Source: Cephalotrichum gorgonifer | Lineage: Eukaryota; Ascomycota; Sordariomycetes; Microascales; Microascaceae | NCBI GenBank assembly: GCA_900312665.1 | Contig: ONZQ02000011.1 | Span: 1,326,459 to 1,390,458 of the forward strand | Reading direction: 5' to 3' | Length of the DNA stretch: 64,000 nt | Part shown: positions 45,338 through 55,252 of the stretch, piece after piece | Position numbering within the stretch: position 1 is the first letter of the stretch | How the letters are laid out: every line of letters starts with the position of its first letter | The notes under the pieces: generated by a model | The model's database searches: none | Told to the model about the DNA's origin: nothing | The model's input: only the letters and a program-made list of their open reading frames with translations | Made by a program: the position numbers and the translations under genes

Positions 45338-48300
45338 TCACTTGTACTCGTCCTCATCATCAGACGAGTCGTCTTGGAACTCCTCCGTGAACCTAAGACG
45401 CAATTAGCCCCCATTCCCCATTCCCCATTCCCCCTTAAGGACGACCAATATGAAAAGGCGGTATGGTATAACTTACCCGTTCTCGCCAAGAATCAACTTG
45501 GTCCACCTCTCCATCGCCTCCAGGTGCGCTACGCACCGCGTCAGGCTCTCGTTGTACGAGTACATGTACACAAGGGCCCACTTCTCCAGCGTCTTGGTCT
45601 CCGGGTCGTGGGACTCGGGAAGGTCAGCCTCGACCTCGTTCATCTTGTCGAGGAGGCGCTTCCGCGATACAGCCGCGCTGGGGAGGTAGCGCTTTTGTGA
45701 AGGAGGGGAACTCGTCAGCACGTATCACGCACGTCACAAAGCCAGAGAAAAAAGGCTGCAAAGAAACAAGAGGACAGAAAAGAAAGTAGAGGCTGGGTTT
45801 GATCGAATAGACGAGGAAGGGAGAAAACGAAAAGAAAAAAAACACTCACTGGAACCTTTACGCCCGCCCTCAACGCCCCTGAGAGAACATACAAGTTCGT
45901 GAGCATGACCGCAACGGCGTCCCGCCTGTGGCCCAGAACCATCCGCGCCGCCTCGCCAATCCTCGCGAACCCGGGCCGGTAAAATAGCGCGGCCTGCCTG
46001 ACGGTGACGAGGTCGTCGAAGAAGGCCTCGCATGCGTCGATAAGGGCGAGGTAGGGAATGGGGTCGAAAGGGGCGCGGAGGCGGAGCTCGTGGCGGGTAA
46101 GGTGGAGGAGCTGGCGCATGCGGATAAAGCCCTCGCGGAGGCCGGATTCGAGAATCTCGGACTGTTCGACGTCGCTCTTGCTTGGCGGTTTGGAGTGTTC
46201 ATAATAGACGTACTTTGCGACCATGTCTACGGATTATTAGGGGGGGGTCTCCGAGTATGCGTGACTTGGGGGAAAAGAAAAGGGGGGGGGTGCGTAGATG
46301 GGGGAAGAAGTGGTAGAGTGACATACCTCGGTAGACCACGCTCTGGAAGAAGAGCATAGCGGAGACAGATTTACGGAGCTGATGGCGAGCGACAAAGGGC
46401 CACAAGAGCCAGCTGACCATGGTGGCGGCCACGATACCGACGAGGAACGAGAGTCCCCGGACGGCGGCGGGGGGGGAGGCGCCGCCAGAAGTCACCAGGC
46501 CGAGGGATGTGACGGTAAAGGATAGACAACCCGCGAGTCCGGATCGCTGCACACCGATGACTTAGTTATTGAGGAACACGAGGCAGTCCTGCATAGTGGG
46601 AAACACTTACGGCATGGGAACTCCTGGTGAAGCGGTACATCATGGGAAGCATGTACAGCAGCGCAAAGACCGCCATAACGAAGGGATTCCCGTGTCCCGC
46701 GCTGAACGAGAAGCCGCTCCAGAGAGCACCGAGCACCACACACAACGATCTGACGAAGAGATCTACGAGACTCCCGCCGACCCTTGTCACGATTAGCTCA
46801 CTTCCTGTCGCACTCAGAATGGCGTAACTCGACTTACATAGTATGGCTCATGATCCAGGCCATGCAGACAGCCCACCACGCATCATATTGATTCCACCAT
46901 GCCCTCGAATTCCGCACGTATCCTGGGGCCGATAGTAGGCCAGTCACGACGACGACTCTGAGAGCATATTTGCCTTCGAAACCCTGCAGGAAGTGGAGAG
47001 TCCTCCACGTCCTGTGTCGCAGGGAATCCGGCCTCTGCGAGGGGTCAACAACGCCGGGTACACCCGAGACGGAATCATCGCGGTCTGAATCGCCCATGAA
47101 GCCGTTCTGGGAGATGGGAAGGTGCTCCCGCGCCTTGATCTTATTAATCAGCTCGGAGATCTTCGCAAAGGTCTGGTTGTATGAGGCTGCATACACATCG
47201 AGTCAGTCAGCGGTCTCTTTGAGAGCAAGAAGAGCCAGGGAAGGGGAAAACTAACTCGGCGTGACTGATCCCCTATCGTGTCTAACCTGGGCATTCGTTC
47301 GAGTCAGGGACTTCCAAAGATCGTTAGAGGGTAGCTCCACGCGAATATGATGCGACCGCGCCTGAATCGCGCGCATCCCGGTCATGAGCTTGTTTATAGG
47401 GCCCGAAGTCATACGGACGGACCTAGCAAGGCCGAGCAGTCTCATGATTTCCGGGTTATACCCCCGCACCTCCTGGGACCCCGAGAGAGCTGTCTCGGCG
47501 TCGTCGAACTTCTTCGCGGCTGCCGCTATCTTTGCCTCGGCGGATTCTATATCCGAGGAGACGTCTTTGGGAGGCCCTAGAGATGATCTATGGCCCGAGA
47601 TGTCCATAAACACCGCATCGCAAGCCCTTAGGCCGTCAACCATGGCAGCGACTAACTCTTGAGTTGGCCCTTGTAGGACACGTACCCCTTTCCTAAAGGA
47701 GTCGTCGTATGATAGGGACGGAGGACGACTGCCCCCGGCCAGAGTACCAGGCCGGCTCCCACCACGTCCCTCTACGCTCCATTCACTAATGGCAGACAAA
47801 TAACTCCGGGCGGTTGTGGGCCGGCTGTGGAGGAGGTTCTCGAAGAGTTCATTGTCCAGCTTCATCGACAAAAGGCCGCGGACGACACCCTGCATGAGGT
47901 TTCGAAGCTCTGCGACATCATCGGTTCGGAAGCGAGAAACCGTAATGTCAAGCCTCATATCTCGGCAAGCCGTCGACAAGTCAAAGAATGTCTGAGCAAG
48001 TTGCTGGCGCATTTCATATCCCCTCGGTCGTGGGACAGCTAGTCCGTCCTGCTTGAAGTTAGAGTCCGACTTGGATGGCGATAAGGTCGGGGATACCTGG
48101 GGGGACAAACCAAAAGGACACCAAAGGCTCTGTGGAACTCCTCGGCTAGAGGTCGTGCCCCAGCGTCTGGGAACAAGACGACGCAGACGACGAAAGCTAT
48201 GGCTTGTCCAAGCATCCACGGGATGGCATAAGCATAGATCTTGTCCCACTTGACCACATGTCCATCAATGTCAGCGAGGCATGTATAGGTAATGGCCACG

Positions 48301-49265
48301 CCGCCGCAGAGGACGAGCTGATACGATCTGAAAAAGAATGACCTTATGAATGCGACGAAGGCCATAAAGAGAGCAAGGAACAATGCCAAGACGGCGGCAT
48401 ATCCCGTCCGGGCATCGCTTGTCGAGGTCGACAGCAGCAAGCCAACAGAGCCCCAGCCCAGACCGGCGGCGGTGCCAATGATGGTCAGGATCGCACCGTC
48501 GAGCTGGGACCCGACCGTGCGGCCGGGGTGGTTAACGATGGTCGACACGACCATTATGTAGCTGTACCGACCAAGCCACTCCCGCACAGGTGGGATGAGA
48601 CATAGGATGTAAGCGATGTAGAATGCGGTGAAAGACTTGAGGAGCAGAAGACCCGACCTCGTCTTGAAGATATCCACAGTCACGGCCTTGATCCCATCCC
48701 ACTGCTTCATGAGCATTCTCTTTGGCGAGAACGAACCCCCGGTGCGGAAGGAATCAGGGAGCGTAGGCTCGATACTCTTCACGAGCTCCGAGTAATCGAT
48801 TCGCGGCGGCTTGAGGAAGAAGGCATCGAAGAAGCCGTCCCTTGACTCGGCGACTCCGTAGGTCTCTGTATCCAAGTGGTCCTCCGCGAGTAGATGGGCG
48901 ATGAGTTCCAGGTTTATATTCGTTGATTCCTTGAGGATGGTGTCCAGCCTAGACAGCGGAGCGGAGCCATCATTATCGGGGAGATCCCAACTGATCTTAC
49001 AATGGGGGGCGCCGGTGACTGTTGCCCGCCGCCCGGAGCCAGACGGCTGGGCACTCCGATGGGTGGGGAAGGAGGAGGAGGGCTTGGCCGAGGGACCACC
49101 CGTGTTGGTTCCGGTGTTGTTGCCGTTCGAGTTCGAGTTCGAGTTCGAGTTGGTGATGGTGATGGTGTTAGTGCCGGTGCTGGTGCTGGTGCTGTTGCCG
49201 TTGTCGTTGCCGTTGCCGGTCTTTGGAACGAAGTCGCTCCGTGAACGAGCGTGCTTACTCAACAT
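45338..49265 (-). CDS. BRE4-like membrane protein (ArAE_2/FUSC-like family), 8 exons
   Basis: Large membrane protein of the fungal family related to S. cerevisiae Bre4 (brefeldin A sensitivity) and aromatic-acid-exporter-like transporters. Exons 49265..48120, 48051..47256, 47186..46838, 46782..46611, 46546..46327, 46226..45850, 45691..45477 and 45392..45338 give 3330 nt and 1109 aa. An N-terminal low-complexity Asn/Ser/Thr run is followed by a six-helix block (~215-375: RSGLLLLKSFTAFYIAYILC, GAILTIIGTAAGLGWGS). A soluble middle has DLWKSLTRTNAQVRHDRGS, a second membrane block contains GNPFVMAVFALLYMLPM and VAATMVSWLLWPF, and the tail is acidic (DDSSDDEDEYK). Introns 3 and 6 end ACAAG and AAAAG. 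Intron 1 boundaries are the least sure: donor GTCCTT or GTGTCC; I chose the acceptor giving QDGLAVPRPRGYEM. Confidence 0.85.
49125..49151. repeat. Coding microsatellite (GTTCGA)4 in the BRE4-like gene
   Basis: Four copies of GTTCGA on the + strand, read on the minus strand as an Asn/Ser alternation near residues 39-47. It lies in a broader Asn/Ser/Thr-rich, hypervariable-looking N-terminus. Confidence 0.9.
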
Positions 49266-49972
49266 TATACGAGATAGGTCAGGTAACGACCGAAGTTGAG
49301 TCTAAAGGATGGAAGTGGAAATGAAATATAGAATAATTGAGGCATCTCGCCTGAGATAACCGCCAATCCAGAGGCATGAAGCGAGACCTCGGTCCAAAAC
49401 TGTGATAAGTTGAGGAAGAAAGATTATTGTCCCAATCTCAAAACTATTAATACCCGCAGTTTCTCGAGGCAAATTGGTGATATCCTTGTATGCCCTTTTC
49501 CAATGCTAATGGCTATTTGTCTTAGTAGCTGTAGCGGCCGTTGGAAACATTCTCGCCCACCCTCACCTTTTTTTGTAAGTGGTCATACGAGCATGGGCAT
49601 GCGGGTAATGCCTTGGCAGATCGACGTACTTGCATTCGGTATTCATGAAATGTCTTGAACCCCTGCCGTGACTCGTGACTTCTAACCCATCATGGAGGGT
49701 CCAATGACTGACCTGAGCTGGGAGGGGTGGTCTGGTAACAGGTATGGTCAGTCACGTGGTATATCACGTGTTTCGCCTCCCTTCCCAGGACCCACTATTC
49801 GCAAGTCAACTGGTTTGCTCACTCGATGTCCAACCTCACAAACCCCCGACCACGCTACGACCACGACCACCACGACCGCGACGCCACGGGGATCCCAGCA
49901 AACCGGCCAATCGCCCCTCAATCCTGCCAATTCAACTCCCTAGACGGAACAGATCCCAGAAAGGAGGTCACA
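49266..49972. promoter_or_regulatory. Divergent intergenic region between BRE4-like and complex I ESSS genes
   Basis: About 700 bp. A TCACGTG-containing string occurs twice close together (GTCACGTGGTATATCACGTG, near 49750-49775), two E-box-type CACGTG sites 14 bp apart, ~200 bp before the ATG of the complex I gene. The factor is unknown; bHLH or CBF1-like binding is an inference. Confidence 0.5.
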
Positions 49973-50540
49973 ATGCCGCTCATCCGCCCCACGATAGCCC
50001 TCCGCGCCTCCCGCGCCCTCACCCTCCAGACCCCCCGCGTCGCCCGACCCTTCTCGACGACGCTGCGCAGGACTGGCGGTGACCACCACGGTTCCCCCTA
50101 TGAGCCCCCGACCGGATGGCTCTGGGGCGTAAAGCCCGGCGAGAAGGTGGAGAAGGAAGGCTGGGAGTTCGGCATGCTCTACGTCTTCATCCCGAGCTGC
50201 ATCCTTTTGGCGGTGGCGTTGGCCTTCAAGCCCGACACTTCGTGAGTTTTCTTCCTCTTAGTCCTCGTTCATGGAATTTACGTGGAAGATCCGGCGGTTT
50301 GCCAGTTGGATGTTGGGGGGCTTTGGGAGCCGGACGTCCGTGGTGGTCTTGAGATGAGGCATTTTGATCTGGTTGTCTGAATGGATTCTAATTGCCCCTT
50401 TTAGTCTCGACACCTGGGCCCTCGAGGAGGCTCGCAGGAGGTTAGAAGCCGAGGGCATCATTCCGGACCCCCACCCCGAACACGTCCTCCCCGTCGACGA
50501 GTACACGAGCACGAGGGAGGGGAGGCACCCGCCCGTCTAA
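49973..50540 (+). CDS. Mitochondrial complex I accessory subunit ESSS (NDUFB11-like), 2 exons
   Basis: Single-span accessory subunit of the NADH:ubiquinone oxidoreductase membrane arm in the inner mitochondrial membrane. Exons 49973..50241 and 50405..50540 give 405 nt and 134 aa. Residues 1-32 form an Arg-rich, acid-free presequence (LRASRALTLQTPRVARPFST). GWLWGVKPGEKVEKEGWEFG (~48-67) is the conserved ESSS signature, directly followed by one membrane helix (~67-85) and a hydrophilic tail ending HPPV. The intron is GTGAGT..TTTTAG. Its 164 nt are longer than most here. Confidence 0.88.
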
Positions 50541-51062
50541 ACAGCGGGCTTTCCAATAGAAGGAGAGAGATGGAGATGGGCGCATATGGAGAGGGATGGG
50601 AGGCTACATGAAGAGAGTGCTCTACGGAGAGATGGGGGGCTCGAAACGGCGTTCACCACGCCGCCCACATTGTCCATAGGGGGATGGAGATACTGTATTG
50701 TGGCATTTCATTTTTGTTTTTTTTCTGCATGCCCGACATTTGGGTTGCTTAGATGTCTATAGATTGCGGCCAGAATATACCGCCTTCCGACACACCTGTT
50801 ACTCGAGCCGATCCGTGAATGGAGTCAGATCGCATGTACGTGTGGGTACGTTGGTTCTAATAAGTACGTGTAGATACACAACCGGCCAAGACACTAACTA
50901 GTGCACTTGCCCACATGAAGCACGGCATCAAGCCAGACTTGGAGATTCAATAATCACCAGTGAGGTCGATTACTTGGCAATGAGCAAGCCCCGAGTTCCG
51001 TACCCAAATACGTAGTCTATTCCGCTCCTATGAGATATCAGAATCAACACCAAATCTACCCC
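50541..51062. other. 3' intergenic region between convergent ESSS and BCAT genes
   Basis: Around 520 bp of transcript ends; T-rich stretch at 50710-50725. No other feature supported. Confidence 0.45.
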
Positions 51063-52371
51063 TTATTCAACCAAGTGGCTCCACTCATGCTCCTCGTCGC
51101 CATACTGCCTCGCCTCGATCCACTCCTTCATCTTCAGCGCAATCGGCCCCGTCTCCTCGCCGTCCTTCAGGCCACAGTCCACCAGCTTCCCCTTCCAGCT
51201 AATCGTCCTCACGGGGCTGACGACGGCGGCCGTGCCCGATCCAAAGGCCTCGAGTAGGCGACCCTCCTGCGACGCCTCCCACAGCTCGGGCATGGTGTAT
51301 TTCCTCTCCGACACCTTCCACCCCTCGGGCACGAGCTTCTCCCTGGCGAGGCTCAGCACCGAGTCGCGCGTGATGCCCTCGAGGATGGTACCATCAAGAG
51401 GAGCGGTGACGAGCTCATTCTGGCCGGTGGCCTTGTCCTTGATGGCGGCGAACATGTTCATGGTGCCAACCTCGGTGACGAACTCCTCCTCGCCGAAGAG
51501 CCACAGGTTCTGCTGGAACCCGCGGCTGGCGGCGGCCAGCTGGGGCACGATGCAGGGGGCGTAGTTGGCGCCGAGCTTCTTGTCGCCCACACCGCCGGGC
51601 CACGCGCGCACGGCGTAGTCGGTGGCTTCGAGGGACACGGCCTTGAAGCCGGTGGGGTAGTAGGGCCCAACGGGGGAGGCGATGACGAAGAGCATGGCGG
51701 AGCCGGGGGCGGCGATGCCCAGCGTCTTCTGGGTACCGATCATGGTGGGCCGCAGGTAGAGCGAGTACCCCCTCTTGTTCGGGATGAAGCGCGAGTCCAG
51801 GCTGACGAGCTTGGAGATGAGGTCGACGAGGGTGGACGAGTCGAAGGTGGGGAGGGCGATGCGCTCGGCCGACTTGTTGAGGCGCTCCATGTTCTTGTTG
51901 GGCCGGAAGAGGCGGATGCGGCCGGCGGAGTCGCGGTAGGCCTTCATGCCCTCGAAGCACTCGAAGCCGTAGTGGAAGACGCAGGTGGCGGGGTCGAGGG
52001 AGAGGTTCTGGTAAGGGGTGATCTTGGGGGCGCCCCAGCCCGTGGACTTGTCCCACTCGATGGCGAGCATGTGGTCTGCGGGGAGTTGGAGGTCAGCGGG
52101 TAACGACGGTCCAGGGCGGTGCATATGAGCGAGGAAGACAGCGGGGAGGAGGGGGACGAGGCATACCGGTGAAGGTGTTTCCGAAGACGAGTTCCTCAGG
52201 CTTCTTCAGCTCGGCGGGCTTCTCCGTCTTCTGGATGACCAGCTTCGAAGCGTCGACGCCCTGGCTGGCGGCAGCGGCGCTGTAGAGCCTCGTCGCCTGC
52301 CACGGCACGGCCGCCCGCCTAGCTAGTAACGAGGCCGAAAGGCCGCGCCATAATGGAGCGGCTTGGCGCAT
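51063..52371 (-). CDS. Mitochondrial branched-chain amino acid aminotransferase, 2 exons
   Basis: PLP enzyme (fold type IV) exchanging amino groups between Leu/Ile/Val and 2-oxoglutarate. Exons 52371..52167 and 52075..51063 give 1218 nt and 405 aa. The N-terminus MRQAAPLWRGLSASLLARRA is Arg/Ala-rich without acids, a mitochondrial presequence, so this is the BAT1-like form. Family motifs: HYGFECFEGMKAYR, RGYSLYLRPTMIGT, DKKLGANYAP (Lys235 expected to bind PLP), EVGTMNMFAAI, LDGTILEGITRDSVLSLARE and FGSGTAAVVSPV. The intron (91 nt) is GTATGC..GCAG. It is divergent from the CVNH gene over 1.8 kb. Confidence 0.95.
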
Positions 52372-54150
52372 TGTGTGGGAATGGAGAGGGAGGCGGTCTG
52401 GAGGAGAGAAAAGGCTGGTTCATAAGTATATATCGAGGGCAGAAGCGGTGATGCCGTATCCTCTCTTGTGGCCAGCGGGACGCTCCGAGAGATATATCCA
52501 ATCGGCAGCGGGTGCAGAGGGTTTGGGATATTGAAACTGGAATAATCAAGGTGGGCCCCCAAGAGCGGTCGAGGAGACAGACGCCTTTTGAGATGAGTAC
52601 AGGGCTAATGGGGTTGCAACAATTCGGCTACAGACGGACGGCGCGTTTATTCCGCTACTAACGCCGTTGGTATCAAAGGTCATCATCGCGGTGAACATTA
52701 TTGGTGGGTGCTGGGTACATTGGCGATGTACCTGCGATTACGGAGCGTGGGACGGCAACTCGGCCCCGGATTTTATGTGCTACTAAAGTACGACAAGGAT
52801 AAAAGTAAGCCGGCAATAATACGACTGCCCGCGCATGCATACGCCCCAAACATCTACAATCATTTCCTCCTCCTTCATGCTAGATAGAGCTTACATGAGT
52901 CACCAGGATCATCGGGACGTATCAATTCGCATTTGATCTGCCTCCATTGCCAGAAATGGGTAGCTCATGTTGATTGGTTCTCCTCTAGCATCCAGGAGAG
53001 AGCACTCAGTCTCTAACGCACGCACCGTCCGAAAATCGGCATTTGATGACTCATCATCGAAGTTTTGTCAACGTCAGTCGGTCAGGGTCCAGAGTCATGG
53101 CTCATAGCTTCGAACCTAATCGAATTCCTTGGGCGCTGAAGATTTGTATGCTCGAATGCCACATGGGACATAGCTCGATAGAAACTCTTCCAAGGGTCCT
53201 CGTATCTTGCCGTCTCCCATTAACTACACATAAACTTGTACTTGTTTATATACTGGGTGGGGGGGAATCAAGCTTTGCTGCTTCGACTGTGAGTGGTCGG
53301 CGACTTACACGAATCGCCCAAAAGAGACGACTCAACACTCATTGAGTTTCCCTGGACACAGGCACCAATAGAGCATCGGACCTCTATCCCGATTCTGGAA
53401 TTACATTACTCCGTTTTGGAGATTGGTATCTGCCATGGAAGGGGACCTTCTCCAGTTCTTTCTCTGTACAAACTCTTGAACTGGATATCCAGGCCATTTT
53501 GGTAGCCATGTTCCTCCTCCAGAGGAACAGAGTACAGGACAACCGCTTCTCCTGTCCTCAGTCCTTCCACGAGTTAGCTACCCTCAATACAGGAACCGCC
53601 AGTATAGCACTCGGACTCTTTCGTTGCATCGAATTATGTCACTATTAGACACTCCCTTTATGGGTTAGACAACTTACTCATGTGGGAGCCATCCTACCTG
53701 TCTCCTTCAGTGGTCCCGTATCTTTGACCTCACGTCTACTTCCGCTCCACTCCTCTCCCCGGGTCGATACAGATGACCCGACTTATGCTTTCACATTGCT
53801 TTGTACCGCCTTCCCCTTCCGCGGCTTGAAAGAGAAAGGCGATAACCCAAGCGTGCGGTTGCACCCACGTGAGCACGAGCACAAAGAAGTCGTTTACACC
53901 CGTTTGAGCATCTCCCACAGCCCTCCTAGATATGCCACTTTGGAAATATTCGCCTCGATTATCCGGCTTCCCTCAGGCGTCTCAACATCTACTTAAGCCA
54001 TAGGGCTCTGCCATCCCTCTCTCTCCCCGTGTGCTTCATCATTCCCCCAAAGGGCAACATAAACTCTCAAGCAACGCTCACGTCAAAACACGTCTACCAA
54101 GAAGACAATACGACACAACCGTTTCCTCAGACATACAATAGCGTAACACT
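52372..54150. other. 1.8 kb intergenic region between BCAT and CVNH genes
   Basis: Contains BCAT and CVNH promoters. A weak 231-bp-period duplication is visible: ACAGGCACCAATAGAGCATC at 53358 resembles ACAGGAACCGCCAGTATAGC at 53589, with ~45 bp of further partial match. No gene recognised. Confidence 0.4.
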
Positions 54151-54915
54151 ATGCGCATCTCTGCTCCCATCATCCTCATGGCGACTGCCTCCCCCGTTTT
54201 GGGGGCGGGGATGTTCAATAAGACTTGCAGCCACTGTACCACCCTCGCAAACACCAAGGCTCTTACCCCCATCTCCCCCTTTTTGGGGGCAGGGATGTTC
54301 AATGAGACTTGCAGGTATTATGCCACCTTCCCACCCACTGATGTTCCGCTTTACCTCCTGTACAAGTGCTATCGTGCCGGGAAAAAGAGCTCTGCCTGTG
54401 CCCAGCTCGACTTGAGGAACTGTATTATTTCTATCGACGGCAGTCTTAAACCCAAGCTGTGAGTTAATCACGGCTGTTTCCCTTTCCCCATCTACATATT
54501 TATCGATATCGATACTTTCCCTATCTCTCCTTCCCTTCCCAAGTACAACTGTGTGCGCCTTTCCTTTGGCCAGATACATATTTCCCCGTAACTGCAACTA
54601 ATATCTCGCCCCTAGACTCGACGGCTTTGATTCTGGCTCTCAGCCCTATCCGGGGAGCTGTGTCGACTGTCTCTTTGACGAAGAGAAGAGTTCAATCACC
54701 TGCCAGTGCCCAGGCTGGCACGACAATGAGGAGGAGACGTCCACGATATATCTATGTGAGTCGAAAAACGACCGCGCCCTCCGCCTCCTTTTATTCTCCC
54801 TTCAACAGATAACTGACTATTCTGAGAAGCTCAATGGCTTGAGAACAGCGATGGCAAAATCGTAGGCGTCGAGAATTTGAATATGGACTGCCGGTCCGAG
54901 ACTATCCCCTGCTGA
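54151..54915 (+). CDS. Small secreted CVNH (cyanovirin-N homologue) domain protein, 3 exons
   Basis: Secreted CVNH-fold protein; the family includes fungal lectins binding oligomannose, and many fungal members have unknown roles. Exons 54151..54458, 54616..54755 and 54830..54915 give 534 nt and 177 aa. A short signal peptide (ISAPIILMATASPVLGAG) precedes a domain with the CVNH pattern: FNETC, KSSACAQLDLRNCI, IDGSLKPKLDGFD, GSCVDCLFDEE, SSITCQCPGW, a TSTIYL strand, then ENSDGKIVGVENLNMDC and a terminal Cys, with paired cysteines throughout. A 28-residue in-frame duplication lies at the mature N-terminus. Intron 2 must end GAGAAG: using the upstream CAACAG gives a stop after two codons. If that acceptor were wrong the gene would be broken, but the restored domain end argues for it. 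Confidence 0.75.
54190..54357 (+). repeat. In-frame 84 bp tandem duplication inside the CVNH gene
   Basis: GATGTTCAATRAGACTTGCAG occurs at 54210 and 54294, exactly 84 bp (28 codons) apart, preceded in both by a CCCC-TTTTGGGGGC context. Protein copies begin SPVLGAGMFNKTC (14-26) and SPFLGAGMFNETC (42-54). Confidence 0.9.
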
Positions 54916-55252
54916 GCAATGACTGAAATACCGAGACGAGGGTGCTGTAATTCAACCCCGAGTCCTATCCGCCGCAGCTAATACGAATCGGGAGAGCCCT
55001 AGCGAAGGGAAAATAGAAAGAGAAACAGGGGTGGGAAGGGGAAGGAAACGAACGGGAAGGGGACGGACGGGTCACCATCCATATTTCATGGATCCACAAA
55101 GACGTTGTGCCGGATCACTTCCATCATTCGGGGCAAGTCTAGATTATTCGCCATGATATCGTCTATTCCATCCCAAATACAAAGCTCGCTATGTTTCCCA
55201 CCAAAGCCAATTCCCCAGGACCATTCCGAGACACCCTTTTGGGATGTCATTA
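54916..55252. other. 3' intergenic region between convergent CVNH and SCY1-like genes
   Basis: 337 bp with a purine-rich patch (GAAAGAGAAACAGG) near 55012-55025; contains two transcript ends and nothing else recognisable. Confidence 0.45.
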
